Source: Dactylonectria macrodidyma
Lineage: Eukaryota > Ascomycota > Sordariomycetes > Hypocreales > Nectriaceae
Reading direction: 5' to 3'
DNA: 64,000 nt
NCBI GenBank assembly: GCA_020744425.1
Contig: JAGMUV010000004.1
Coordinates: forward strand, 496,001-560,000
Below are positions 33,269 to 46,215 of the stretch, in pieces. The notes below the pieces were generated by a model. It did no database searches. It had not been told where the DNA came from and saw only the letters and a program-made list of their open reading frames with translations. Numbering within the stretch: position 1 is the stretch's first letter; each line of letters begins with the position of its first letter. The position numbers and the translations under genes are program-made.

Positions 33269-34276
33269 ATGGCTACCGCAGCAGCGAACAAGCCCAAGTG
33301 AGTTCAGGTTCGACCTGCGGATGCGACCTCCTCTTTGACTAACCCCACCATCAAGGCACGACTGGGCCGACGACGACGACATCGAGGAGACCACCAGCAC
33401 CGATCTCCCTCCCCCCCAGACCATCTCAAACAAGGACGGAACCAAGACCATCATTACCTACCGATACAACGATGACGGCCAGAAAGTCAAGACTACTCGC
33501 CGCGTCCGATACGTCACCCACACCGAGACCGTAAACCCCCGAGTCGCCGACCGAAAATCGTGGGCCAAGTTCGGCCTGAGCGCCAAGGATCCCGCCGGCC
33601 CTGCCCCCGATACCACCTCGGTCGCCGAGAACATCATCTTCCGACCCAGCGTCAACTGGCGCAAGGATGCCAAGGATGAGGGTGGTGACTCGGCCGCGAA
33701 GGCTATGAAGGACAAGCTGAAGGACAAGCAAGTCAAGTGCCGTATCTGTAACGGAGAGCATTTCACTGCCAGGTGTCCCTATAAGGACACCATGGCCCCC
33801 GTTGGAGAGAGCGGTGCTGCCGACGTTGCTGCTGGCATGGGCGACGAGCCTTCTGCCGGCGGAGCTGGAGCTGGCAAGAAGGGCTCATACGTGCCCCCAG
33901 CCCTTCGTGGTGGACCTGGAGGAGGTGCTGGCGAGCGTATGGGCGGATCCAAGTTTGGCGAGCGTGACGACTTTGCCACGCTGCGTGTCACAAACGTGAG
34001 TGATATTGTCGGGTCTACAAGGTGTCTTGCGATACTAACTCCAGGGAATAGGTCTCCGAGATGGCCGAGGAGGGAGAGCTGCGGGATATGTTCGAGCGCT
34101 TCGGTCGCGTCACCAGAGTATTCTTGGCCAAGGACCGAGAAACCGGCATGGCCAAGGGCTTCGCTTTCATCAGCTTTGCAGACCGCGGCGACGCTGTCAA
34201 GGCCGCCGCCAAGATGGATGGATTTGGTTTCAAGCATCTCATTCTCCGGGTGGAGTTTGCCAAAAAGGCCGCGTAA
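33269..34276 (+). CDS. TIF35: Translation initiation factor eIF3 subunit G
   Basis: A core cytoplasmic subunit of eIF3, which helps recruit mRNA to the 40S ribosome, scan and reinitiate. Three exons, 33269-33297, 33356-33995 and 34052-34276, give 297 residues, normal for fungi. The N-terminal part has the eIF3g domain ([36 protein letters not shown]). A zinc knuckle follows ([15 protein letters not shown]), then a Gly-rich linker. The C-terminal RRM has RNP2 (LRVTNVSE, spliced across intron 2) and RNP1 (KGFAFISFA). The first exon encodes only nine full codons, a common arrangement in ascomycete housekeeping genes. Intron 1 has a GACTAAC branch site. The identification is firm. Confidence 0.96.
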
Positions 34277-36584
34277 ACTGTTTCGTTCTTGTCATGGGTT
34301 AGTTAAGGGCACGGTAATGCATTGGACGAGGATATGCACCTCATGATTCAACTACCATCTGGATATCGGTTCCTGGGTTGGCGAAAGAGTGGTGATTTCT
34401 GTGCATGATCTGTGACGGTCACCTAAAATGAATAAACGGCTTAAATAAGGCCACCTCGTGTATATCTGCCTGCCACTTTGAATGAGCGTGAAGAGTGCTT
34501 AGAGCAACGAGAGCATGTAGGTATCGCCGTTTCCGATTCCAGGTGCGCGAATTGAACTCCTAGACATAAACCAGTTACTGGTCCTTGGGATCAAAGGGAC
34601 AGCAGGTAGTCCATCATCCTAAAGAGTTCAGCAAGGCCCTATACGTGCTAGCGACGTCAGGCCGGGTGCACATTTTAGCAGATGGTAGATATCCCTATCC
34701 TCCTAGCAAAAGTGAGCTCTGCCCGAGAGGAACCTGAAATGTGCTCGAGAGGGGCAGAAATAGTAGTAGAAACACTTATTCTTCTCATCTTTCGAGCTCG
34801 AATAGATGGAAGAGTTGATACGTCAGGCATCCATAGCTTGTTTGGCTTGTGGCCAGCCGGTTAGCTAGTAGCTTTCCGTTGTCTCGAACCCGGACGACTG
34901 TGTCGTGTGACCCTTCAGCCTTTCGGACGGAAGATCTCTTTTAGAAACCGGCTCATAAAAGCCCAACAAAAGATAGGAACCATGCTGCTGGACAGGTCTA
35001 GACCAGCTGCGGGCAGCTTCGTTAAGAGAGTGAACAACAAACTAGACCCCCACTCAGTGGAAGTGGAATCTATAGCCGACAGAGCTGCGACTCGGATTAG
35101 ACTGACTTTCCTCCTTGAGGGATAGGGTACTTGTCCCCGCCGACTCTGCATTGGTTGCGAGGACTTGGTGTCTCGTCGTTGGCGCGGGAGATTCGTCAGT
35201 ACAAGAAGTCAGGCGAATGAGGCCTCTCTACCACTGCTGGACCCTGGACGAGACCCCAAGTCCCCCAACAAAGGGAGAGACAAGGGAGATTATTACTAGA
35301 ATATTCCATCAAGAATTAATCACTCGGTTTAGGACAAGGGACTGCCTACGCACGAAAATGACCCCTAGTGCGGACTAGAACCAGGGTTGAATGGAAGAGG
35401 ACGTGAGCGAGAGCAAAAGGTCCCTGGACTCTGGCTACCTTAACAAAGGAAGCATCTGCGGTCCAGCTTTATGTATCTTGTATGAATGGTAATTGGACGT
35501 CTTGACATCACGCTACACTCTGAATAGAAATTTCAATGAGCCATCCAGTCTAGACGGGAATAAAGATCTCGTCGAGCAATTGAAAGTCCTCTTGCACGAT
35601 TATTCTGAGTGCAAGTACGAGCATGTGATTGTGTCCACCCCACGACGATTTGAGGGGCTTGTGGGTGTGGTTGGAATGAATCCAGCCATTCGCGGGGCCT
35701 CATTGCAAGTCCGTGCCCCGCTGAGCTCTGGGCGTGCCTATCGGAAGAACGCCCCTGAAGATGGGGGGAACCAAGCCCGGGCGCAGGTAGTCGTTTTGAC
35801 CATCCGCTGTAATAAACAGCGGGCAGAGTCGGCGATCCTCCCTTGCGTCGCATGGGTTTCCTTTCTTCAGCAACGCGCACAAACACGCGCAGTGAAAGTC
35901 GTGTGTGTGGGGGGTTCTCGTAACTGCTAGAGGTGAGGCAATTTGGCGATTGTGTCATTGGGGGCACGCGACTCGACTCGGCAGAGAGACGGAAGCGAGC
36001 AAACAACAGAAGGGTTTCGGTCCGGGGCACTGCTGGTTTGGTAGCGGACTGGGCTGGGCTGGTGGACTCGGTAGCCAGCTCTGGAAGGGCCCCACGGTTT
36101 TGGGTAAGGCTGGACGCCGCTGTGGCATGGTGGATTTTCTAGTGGGCTCCAGTGGACTCCAGTGGGCTCTAGGGAGTGGCGCCGGTGCGGGTCCCTGGCC
36201 TGGAGCTCTGGAGGGGTAGGAACGGCCCAGTTCCAGTGCTGTCACCAGCCGGCTGCGACTTGAGCTTGCAGCAGGCACATGGCACATGGCACACGACTTC
36301 TCCCCGCCCATCCTACGACGCCCTGACGTCGTTTGAGCAGCGCACAAAGCGTCCCCAACAATTGCGCGGTGGCCGCTGTCCGCTGTCCGCTGTCCACTGC
36401 CCGCTACTTCCGTCGAACCCTTTCGTCTTCTGTCGTACCGGTACCTTTCTTTACTTAAACACCTGGCACTTGGATGCCCTCCTTTGAGATTCTTTTACCA
36501 GTGCTCATTTTCCCTCATACATTCCTCGTTCATTGCCTGTTTGGCGCCCGTTTTGTCTGCTGAGCATCGCCAGCGTCAATCATC
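34277..36584. other. Intergenic, 2.3 kb
   Basis: No supported gene. It ends in the CHO2 leader, where short direct repeats occur (GTGGACTCCAGTGGGCTC-like units about 36150-36180; three CCGCTGT units about 36376-36400). Confidence 0.5.
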
Positions 36585-39500
36585 ATGAGCACCGCCGCCG
36601 ATCTGCTATCTAGTGGCCCCGGCCTTCGATTGCGGCAATCCGGGGGCGACTCGTCCAACGAAAAGGATGGCACTGGCCCAGACCACGGGCAGCAAGAAGA
36701 GCCCGCCAATGCTAGCATCCCGCAGGAGAAAGCTCAGAAGACGTATGGACGCACCCCAGACGGCACAGGTTCGTTCTCCCTGTCGTAGTGCACCCCCAGA
36801 GGCTTTTTTTGGCTGACTTTCACATGTCAAAAACAGTCTTCATTGTGCCCACCACGCATGACATGGTGTCGCAGCTTCTCGACCCACGACAGCCAAAGAA
36901 CCTGTCTGATGCTTTGGTCCTCGCCATTCTCGCCCTTCACATCTTGGCTGCCTACGCGCTTCCTGCCGGCTGGAAGCGGCCCGTCTTTGCCCTCGTCTTC
37001 CTGTTCTGGCGAGCTTCCTACAACATCGGTATCGGCATCCTATTGCAGATTCAGTCGCGGCACCATCGCCTAATCACTTGGGCCCAGCGCTGGAAGCTCT
37101 TTGAGGATCCAGCCACCGACAAGAACCCGCGCCCATGGCTGTACAAATTTCTCAAGGGTGAGCTTGAGGCCAAAATTCCCGAGGACTACGAATTTGAAAA
37201 GGCTCCCATTGAGTACAACACGTGGTTGGTCTTCCGCAGGGTCGTTGACTTGATCCTGATGTGTGATTTCGTGTCCTATTGCCTCTTTGCGATTTTATGT
37301 GGTCACACTCCCGAGGGAGAGAACCCCCTTCTTGGCATCGCTCGCTGGGCCATCGGCATTGCCTTGATCGGCTTCAACCTATGGGTGAAACTCGATGCTC
37401 ACCGAGTCGTCAAGGACTTTGCTTGGTACTGGGGAGATTTCTTCTACCTCATCGACCAAGACTTGACCTTCGATGGTGTCTTTGAGATGGCCCCCCACCC
37501 GATGTACTCCATCGGCTATGCTGGTTATTACGGAATCTCCATGATGGCTGCCAGCTACGATGTGCTATTCATCTCGGTCCTGGCTCACTTGGCTCAGTTC
37601 GCCTTCCTTGTGATTGTTGAGAATCCTCACATTGAAAAGATCTACAACCCTCCCTCTCCCCGAAAGAGGACCGCCTCTGAGGGACAAAGTGACCGTGCTG
37701 TGCTTGCCGAGGAATCTTTCGATCAGCAGACTCTCACCCCGTCCCTCAAGGACTCCCCGGCCCCGGTCCATAACCTCGTCGGAATAGCCAACATCGATCT
37801 ATTCCGAGTCCCGGACTTCACTGTTATCGCATTGCCCTTGTACGTAGCCGCCCTCACCTTTGTGGCTCCCTCGACTCCGCCATGGCAGGCTATTTTCGTG
37901 ATCCATGCACTGCTCTGGCGGGCATGGTATCATCTCGGCCTTGGCTATATTCTCGACCAACAGTCCAAGTCCAAGATGTGGACCCGTCACTTTCTCAAGT
38001 ATGGCGAGAGTGCCGGTGAGGCCTGGCGTCAGTGGAAGGGTTTGTATCATATCACTGTGGTCATGACGAATACTTCCTTGATCGCTGCGTGCTGGAAAAT
38101 GTATTCCCCTCCGGAAGACTGGGCATATGGATTGGTCATGCTTAAGCACGTCCTCGGCGCTGGCTTAGTGGCATTGCAGTTGTGGACCGCTTTCAGCGTC
38201 TACGAGTCTCTGGGAGAGTTTGGGTGGTTCTGTGGCGACTTTTTCTTTGACCACCAAGCCAAGTTGACTTACAAGTCCATCTACCGGTTTCTCAACAATC
38301 CCGAGAGAGTGTTTGGTACTGCGGGCGTGTGGGGCGCTGCGCTCATCACCTGGAGCCGATCCATCTTCCTGATGGCCCTTGTGACACAGATTTTCACTGT
38401 TGGTTTCATTTCCTACGTTGAGCGGCCACACATGCAAAAGATCTATGGCCGAGGCCTTCGTGGTGAAGCCGGTCTCACCAAGTTCATCAAGCGCTCGTTA
38501 CCGCCTCCTGTCAAGGGATGGCAGGAGAGTATGGACAAAGTCATCGATGAAACCTCTCACTTCGTCGAGGACTTCCTTGATATGGCCAAACCGAAGTTTG
38601 CGGCTGGCGTGAAGACAATTGTTCGTGACACTTCGGCGCTCTTCAACATGGCTCCCGCACGACTCACCATCACTCGAATCGCCCCTGATTTGGAAGGACG
38701 GGATCCGAAGCAGTACTCACTCACTGTCCATGGCAAACCGTCGGTTTTATCAGTCGATGAGAGGGCTACTGGCAAGGAAAGCTTGACGGGCAGATTCCCT
38801 AAGCCTATCAAGACGATGACCTACGAGTACGGTGCCCCTCTCAGAGTCAAATGGAGGGCTCCTGCGAACCACAGCAAAAAGGACTGGATTGGCTTGTATA
38901 TGGTCACAGACAACCGTTCTAGGGAGACAACCGAGGTTCCCTCTCTTGGACGCTGGTCGCCGACGAACCCTGGACAATATGACGCGTTAACGGCTGACCC
39001 AAGCATATCCGTTCTTGAACACTCTGTCTCGGAATCTCAATCAATTGGTGCGGAGCTGGTTGAAGGCGAAGTCATCTTTACCGGAGACAAACTTTGGTGG
39101 ACTCAAGGCATGTTTGAGTTCCGATACCATCATGATGGAAACCACACTGCCATGGCCATCTCAGAACCCTTCGCGATCCAAATCGGAAAGTTTGATGAAG
39201 AGGACGTAGATGTAGACTCAAAAGGCTTGTACGAGCAGGCAGTTGAGGCTGCTCTCCTTCCTATTGTCCAAAATTGCCTTGATCGCGATCCTGATATTGC
39301 ACCAAACAAGCCAGAAGAACCTTTTGGAGGTCATGTTGAGCGCGATAACAAGTATGCCAAGAGGATTGTCTACGCTATCCGAGAGATGTTTGGTATCGAA
39401 TTCGCACCGCCTGTTGTGGCGGCTGATGGAAACGTGAGGAAATTGGCTTGGAGAATCTGCAACGCAAAGGAAGTTTTAGTACGTCACCTCACCTTTGGCT

Positions 39501-39610
39501 CATCCGTTCTACCACTAACCAAATCTGCTATCTAGGCTCCTTACAGCATGTCAAGGTCAAGGGGAACCACGACGCCAGCATTGCAAGATTTTACTGCAGA
39601 GAAGTTGTAA
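36585..39610 (+). CDS. CHO2: Phosphatidylethanolamine N-methyltransferase
   Basis: The integral ER membrane enzyme that makes the first methylation of phosphatidylethanolamine, using S-adenosylmethionine, in the route to phosphatidylcholine. Exons 36585-36768, 36837-39478 and 39536-39610 give 966 residues, the usual fungal length. After a polar N-terminus the first methyltransferase half appears ([74 protein letters not shown]). A second, related membrane half follows ([40 protein letters not shown]). The long cytosolic C-terminal region, with its Ig-like part ([12 protein letters not shown]), is typical of CHO2 and absent from the smaller OPI3. The last exon encodes only 24 residues. In yeast the gene is repressed by inositol/choline; no such site was checked here. 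Confidence 0.96.
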
Positions 39611-40934
39611 TTGACACTCTTTTGCATATTGTCGGTTTTAAAATGGGTTGGAGTTATCCTTAACGATGGTACATCGAGCAAGGTTCGTGGACGTTTGCTC
39701 GGTGATGCTAGTCGGTAGCGGTTCATGGCGGCCAAAAGCGTGTTACGACTTTTAGTGGTGGGAGGCATTGATACCCAAAACTAGAGAGGCGTGGAGAACA
39801 ATCAGCGAAGGCGGTTTAGAAACGTCAATAGGTATTTTGTCAAATGAGATCAGCGTTCCGTCCTGATTTCAAAACATTGGATGCTTGGGTCACTTTGCGT
39901 GCTCTGCCCGACTGGACGGCCCTGGATGCGTAGTGAAACATGAAACACATTGATGAGAGATGGTCGAATCCATCCCAACTCACCGCGTGGTGTCTACTGC
40001 CGCTGATTCGTCCAATAATCTATGACTGAAGCACCGAATTGGCAGAGAGCTGAGGGCGAACGTTTCGCCCTAATTCCGTCGTTTGTGGCATGTTTCATGG
40101 TTCATCCCTCGCCGATGCTGTCATCGGCTAGGTCAAGTATTGTATGAAGCTAAAAATGCGGGGTGTGCAGTCCTAATACTTGCACCGCAACGAAAGATTT
40201 GTGTTGTTACACTCAGTTTCCTCAACTGAGGCCCATAAACTGTCATCAAGCAACACAAACATCCCATCCAATTAGCGTAGAAGTTGACGGAGACACGCAA
40301 ACAAACAGCATCACAGGGTCACATGTCGATGCCAGTATATATACATGCGGCGCCACAGAGTCAGGATAGTACGATAAGGTTGAAATGGAGAGACACTCGG
40401 TGGCCTGAGCTTCTCGACTTGCTGAGAGTATCCAATCCTTCAATTATTGGTGCTGATGTCGGCGTGTGCAAGCCGATGATGGCATTTCGCTCTCGTTCAG
40501 TCAAGTGAAAACCAGGGGCATGCCCAGCATCTGCGCGTCACCAGGTATCTCGTGTCAATTCACCTCTGCTACTTTCTGTCTTTGTCTTCTTTTGCCGTTT
40601 CCTTGCACATTTCCGATCCACCGTTGACCTCGGGTCTTACTCTCCACCCATTTGCGTTAGCTTCTTTTACCATTTCTAACGACTTAGTGAGTCCCCTTAA
40701 TTGTTCTGTCAGTTGCATTGGAACCAAATACTGCCTAGCCATTCAGGAAACACTGTACCGTCGTTACATCGACAGCCAGGTGCTCGGTATCTCAACATCC
40801 TATCTTCTTAGTCGTCCGACACGCTGCACACCATGGGGACTCTTCCTCAGCCAGCAACTACACGTGGAAATCCCGGCAACACCAAGTCTTTCCTCTCTAA
40901 GCTGCTCCTCTAGTTACCCTTTCTTGCCCTCCTC
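39611..40934. other. Intergenic, 1.3 kb
   Basis: No gene seen. The open frame starting at 40552 begins with GTG and shows no domain. Confidence 0.5.
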
Positions 40935-42298
40935 GTGCACTGCACCCATCGCGAGTACGGTAATGGCCGCCTCTCTGCCAACTTCAACCAAGACCTGGAG
41001 CCTGTGGCGCCCTCGAGTTCCGCCCAGGGCGAAGCATCCACTAGCTTTCTTCTTGTTGCCTCGCGCATCGGGTCCGTGACGAAGTTGAGACTCTTCCATG
41101 AGAGCGGCGCTGCCCCGTCCTTGCGCCTTGAGCCAGTTGCCTCTACAGATGGATGCGGAGGAAACCATTCGTAACCCAAGCTTGATCGCTCTGATTCTGT
41201 TCTATATTGCGCCGATGAAGGCGAGGTGACTCAGCGTCACGCATCGTTGTCTTTTTTTCCATTGTCCAGGATGGAAGCTTGGTTCGATTAGACACGGCTC
41301 CAACTATCGTTGGACCAGTAGGTGCGGCCGTATATGGCAAGCATGGGGAAGGACTCGCAATCACCCATTAGTATGTGCCCAAATGATACCCACGGATTCA
41401 TCGCCCAGAGCCTTTGATGTTCTTTACTAACTCTACCCTCTCAGCGGTAGCTCGGTGCTCTCTACCTAGGACATCCAAGACCCAATCTCCATCACACCGA
41501 TCGAGGATTTGTTGTTGAAGACGGTACAGTCCGAACCTGAGCTATCTCGTCGAGAAGTGCCACATCTCCGTGCTGTTAGAGATCCCACTGGACAGTTTGT
41601 CGTTGTACCGGACTTAGACGCCAATATTGTTCGCATTTACGCTGTCCCCGGCCACGATTTGAACCTCTCGAAACGCGAACACCTCCTTGTCGCGCCCGGC
41701 AGTGGCCCCATCAACTTGGCTTTCGCAAAGCAGAGGGAAAAGATATTTATGTACGTGTTCATGGGACGCAGTAACACCATCGATGGGTACGAAGTGGCCT
41801 ATGATGGCAATGAGATCATCTTTGACGAGGTTTGGGCCAGTGGGCATGGCAAAGAGGGGGGCACGCGGACTGAGGATGCCGCCTTTGAGATGGTCGTCTA
41901 TAGGAACTCTACCCGGCACCGAACAAGTCAAAAACAAACAACTAACGCATCCATGAATCCGGATTCCAAATTCTTCATCATCTTGTCACGGAGTGAAAGC
42001 GCCCTTGGGATCCCCAGCTTTGACCCAAACAGCACGACCGTCGCATCAGACCGCCTGTACAACTTCGCCATTGACCCTCAAATCGGCTCCCTCGGGTTCC
42101 TGTAGGAAGTACCCTGCGGAGGCCTGCTCCCGGGCCCGATTTCAATCAACCAAGCTGGAACACTGGTTGCTGCAACACTACAGAACGATGGTCGAGTGGT
42201 ACTCGTGGGGAGGGATGCGGAGACGGGGGTAGGGGGCGTTCGTTACGCATGCTAAGATAGGGGAGGAGGCAACGGCCGTTATTTCTACGAGGAACTAA
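40935..42298 (+). pseudogene. Lactonase / carboxymuconate-cyclase-like beta-propeller relic
   Basis: The family folds as a seven-bladed propeller (6-phosphogluconolactonase or carboxymuconate-cyclase-like). Remains are read in order: a hydrophobic leader (LPFLALLVHC), SFLLVASRIGSVTKLRLF, STDGCGGN, then a TAA at 41172-41174 where a Trp is expected, and LDRSDSVLYCADEGE. A likely 44-nt intron (41226-41269) leads to DGSLVRLDT and YGKHGEGLAITHY, the last codon split by intron 41371-41444. A TAG follows at 41467-41469, then VPDLDANIVRIYAV, APGSGPINLAF, a TAG at 42103-42105, GPISINQAGTLVAATLQNDG and a final shift into FVTHAKIGEEATAVIS ending at 42298. Three nonsense codons and one frameshift make it non-functional. 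Introns are intact, so it decayed as a normal gene and not as a retrocopy. The true start is unknown. Confidence 0.85.
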
Positions 42299-45200
42299 GC
42301 GATTTTCTAATGCTTTGATACCTGTATAAACAAGATGTGCTTTCGGAGAGAATATTACTACCATGGTTGGTATTCGTGTCAACATGGCCACTCAGAATGA
42401 TGTCTCAGATGCACAGTTCTAGGTCACAATTTAGGGCCAAAAGTCTCCAGGCTCTTCCACTTTCACACTAAGAATCAAATCGTGCACTTCCCGAAAGTCT
42501 CAAATTAGGTGGTTACAAATGTCATAAATTAAATGGCAACCTCTGTAAGGATGTTGACTTTTGGCATAAAACTGCCCCAGTGCCGGTGTTGCGTCAACTG
42601 CAGCTACGCGAATCACGTAGACACCTCACAGACTATCCAATAGCGGGCTGGGGAGTCTCGCAAAGACTTTGCTCGCATTGAAGAGAGCCCGCAATTTCAA
42701 GTGCATGACCTGATATGGGTTGCCCACTTGTGTGTATAGTCCCGGAGAAGCGGATCTCAGGTCCGATCAGGGGTGCCGCATCCTTCGATCAAGGGAGGCT
42801 TCCATGAAGAACATGTACTCTCGTACTATACATACTACGTACGTTGACTACAGTGTCTAATGCATTTACTCTATGGTTTGTGGTTCAAATGCAGGGTCCA
42901 GGGGCAGGCAGGCATATTGACCAGCATGCTGTGCAGGCAAAGCCGTCCTCTACCGGATGCGTGGATGGAAGTATGTTTCAGAGACAAAAAGTCTCAGCAA
43001 CCATGTCAACCGCTACGTCGTCGTCCGATCTAGTTGTCAACCACCAAGTCCACACGCCTGCCTAAATCCATAGGACTTCAACTATACGGATTATTCTTCG
43101 TTGAGTTGATCGTGTGGGCAAGCTCATGGGGATGGGTTGTCATGACAGATATATTTCGAATGCTGACGTTCTGGAAGCTACGGCCCCCAATGGTCAGAAT
43201 GTCGCACCCATCTCACCAAGAGATGCAGGTCGGGCCGGTAGCACTTGCGCTGCCATCGGTCTATTTCAAATACATTCGCCCCCTAATTTTCTTGGTACGC
43301 ATAATCCATCAGACGTCATATGAGATCTGTAACGGATGCTCACGTGTGCGAGAGGACAGACTCCAACTCTCCCGCATACCGACCTGCCTATGAATTTAAC
43401 CCTTCGTTATCGAACTCGTCAGCGTGAGGTAGCCATAACAGCCAGTCAAAGCCAGCCATAATAGCCAGCGTCTCAACAATCACTCCATCAGGCCGCAGAT
43501 TACCGCGCTTGTCCGGCGAGGTCGGTACCAGGTTGCCAGGCCCTGTAGGGTAAAGGCAATGAGCCGGGGATGGTGTGCCACACCCTGGGTTCCCCGCAGC
43601 TCGTCAAGACGTCTTCCACTGGACCCGGCGCCTGGAGAATGTGCTAAACTCTGTCGCCCCAGGCCTAGTGCCCACGAGATTGGCTGCATGCTGCGAGTGT
43701 GACTGTGTGGGTTGGAGAGAGCTGGTGTGTGCGCTCCAGAAAACGTGGCTCTCCTATTCGGGCCGTTGACGTGCTACTTGTACGGTGGCGGATGCGCACG
43801 CGGTACGGGAGTACAGTCTGATGAGGTTCGGATTACTTAGGTACAAGCAAGCGGGTCCGTCAGCGAGTCTGTGAGTTGAGAGATGAGTAACCTGAGCTGA
43901 TCTGGAATTCCACTCTTGTTTTGACTGCCCACAAGAACTGTCACCTGTCTGTCAAAGGCAAGGGGATTGACTGCGAGCTCAACTTGACGAGGACCCTGGA
44001 GACGATTGCCATTTACGCGCCTAAAAGTACCTCCCCGCTTGAGGCGAACAATGTCATGATATTGACCACGGGGGCTCCCATGGCTTCAAGAGTGCCCGGA
44101 CGGGGCAGGATCCGCACCGTTGGTTAGCGATCCGCATGGCCCACGGTTATAGGAAGAGGCTCTCCAGGTCTCGCGTCGAAGGAAAAATAGCCAAAGCAAG
44201 CGAGAGAGCCGTCAACTAAACTCAACATGACCCGTGGCCTGTGGAGCCGATCAAATCATAGAAGAACGGAATGGGTGAGAATGGGCACTTACAGGGACCA
44301 GCATCAGTGCACACGCCCGGCTTTGGATTGGACTCGGTTCGTTGCTGGGTTTAGAGTACCAAAGGAACGAAACTCCCTTAGTTGTACACCCTGCTCGGTA
44401 TCTGAACAAACGGGTGGTCAAACCGTGCAGTGAGTGGTGCTTGAAGAGACAGCTTCGTGTGTCGAACAGCAACAATTCGAGGTTTCTGCAGGTCAGGTTG
44501 CTAACAATGATGTGCATTCCACGTCTCTGCACACTGTACTTTGGGGAAGCATTGTGGGGATTTAACGCATTTGAGGACAAAATACAGGGTTGACTGCCAA
44601 TTACAATACAGTGCTGACAGGACCACGCAAACAGTACTGTAGAGCCAGGCGCGCCTTCCACTTCGAAACAGGACCATCCTTGATCATCACAACGAATCTT
44701 TCTCGATGCAACAACAATTGCACTCGTGAACATAGACCCATCTCCAGAACTAAATGCAACGCCAAATCTAACACCTGAGTAGCCCTTTGAAGCATGCAAC
44801 GATGAGGCTGTCGAAGATCGGACGGAAAGACCAACATCCACAAATGGCAGGCCAGGATCGTTGAGGGGGGTCGGCCGGTCCATGTTTTTAGAGCCAACCC
44901 TCCTCCACCGTTTTGGCGTCACCCCGCCCCTTGCTCGGCCGAGTGTGCTTTGGGGCATCCTTGGACCCTTTTGGGGAATGGAAGGAAAGGAAACCGGGCT
45001 GCAGGTTTTCTCGCCGTACTCCGTACAGATTGACAAAGTACCTGGGCTCTTTTTTCAGCGTGCGATGGGTGTCAGGCGGCTGGCTGTCAGACAATAGCAG
45101 GCATCTGATGCTAACTAATTAGGTCTACAAGCACCTCTCGCCTGCAGCAGAAGGGGGTCGCAACCCAGGGCGTCTCTCGATGCTACTAGCACACACCCAC

Positions 45201-46215
45201 ACACGATCGAGCAATTGTCCAAAAGTCCAAGCCTCCAAGCCTCCAAAGAGAACCACGCGGCCCTATTCAGCCTCTGCGTATTCCAAAGCCCAAGGCCGAC
45301 CACTTGCCTCCTCCTCAACACCTGGCCCCCCGTCTGTGGCGGACTCGACACCACCTTCAGTAAACAGACAACGGTGAGTCCTCCCTCGGGTGTCATGCCA
45401 TAGTCTCTAGTCTCTCGTCTCTCTTCCCTCCAAGCTCTTGGGTCTGGGGCTTGGCACCTACAGCTCGTCTAATCAGGGTGCATCACAACTAGGTCCAATT
45501 TGGCTGCCCCGTTGCCGTCTATGGTAGGCCAAGGGCCGGTCCATTTCTCCAGAAGTTCCCAGCTCGCCAGCCAAGCCAGCTCCCCCAGCGTGCCGCTCGA
45601 GCTCATCCGCCATGATCCATGATCCATCCGACCCCCCGTTTCTCTCCACCTCCCACTCCCACCTCCACCGTCAAGCCAGCCTAGGGTCTGGGGTTCGCTC
45701 CCGACGAGTCGACTCAGTGTGAGCCCTCCACGAGCAATCCCGGAGACCCTTGTCCCTGCTGTTCCCCCATACTTAACCATAGCTCCTCCATTCTGCCATG
45801 AGAAGGCACCTTTCCCCAAACTTTTGATCTTTGGTGACGAACTGTTGAAGTCGACCGTCTTCTATCCGGATTTCGCCTTCGAGCTCTTACTAGCCTGTAG
45901 CCGCCTCCCGTCACCCAGGACATCCTCGGTCGCCTCCCATCATCACTCCCGATTTGCCGTCTCACCCAAGCTTAAAGTCCACTGGCTGGTTCTCACCCAC
46001 CGAAGCTTCCTACCCTCCACATCGCGCCTCGACATGTCGCCTCGCTGACATTCCTCTCTTGGGATTCTCTACGCATTTGGCGCCTGCTCGCCATCGCCAA
46101 CGAGATCGTCTCCAAATTACGAGCTTGAACTATTTTCCTGTCCAATCTGCTAAACAGAGGTTCATCTTCTGCATCCACTTCTTGCAAAATCGGACTCCGG
46201 CCCCAACCTCACGCC
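42299..46215. other. Intergenic, 3.9 kb, the longest gene gap
   Basis: Open frames up to 261 codons (44251-45036, minus strand) start with non-ATG codons and show no domain. AGCCAG-type short repeats occur near 43435-43475. The last part is CT-rich and probably leader of the 46216 gene; a five-codon upstream frame (ATG at 46034, TGA ending 46048) lies in it. Confidence 0.5.

Noticed and set aside
40552..40934. Hydrophobic open frame before the lactonase relic
   Set aside because: Starts with GTG; no signal-peptide or family pattern that joins convincingly to the relic.
44251..45036. 261-codon open frame on the minus strand
   Set aside because: No ATG at its start, no domain, and the composition looks random.
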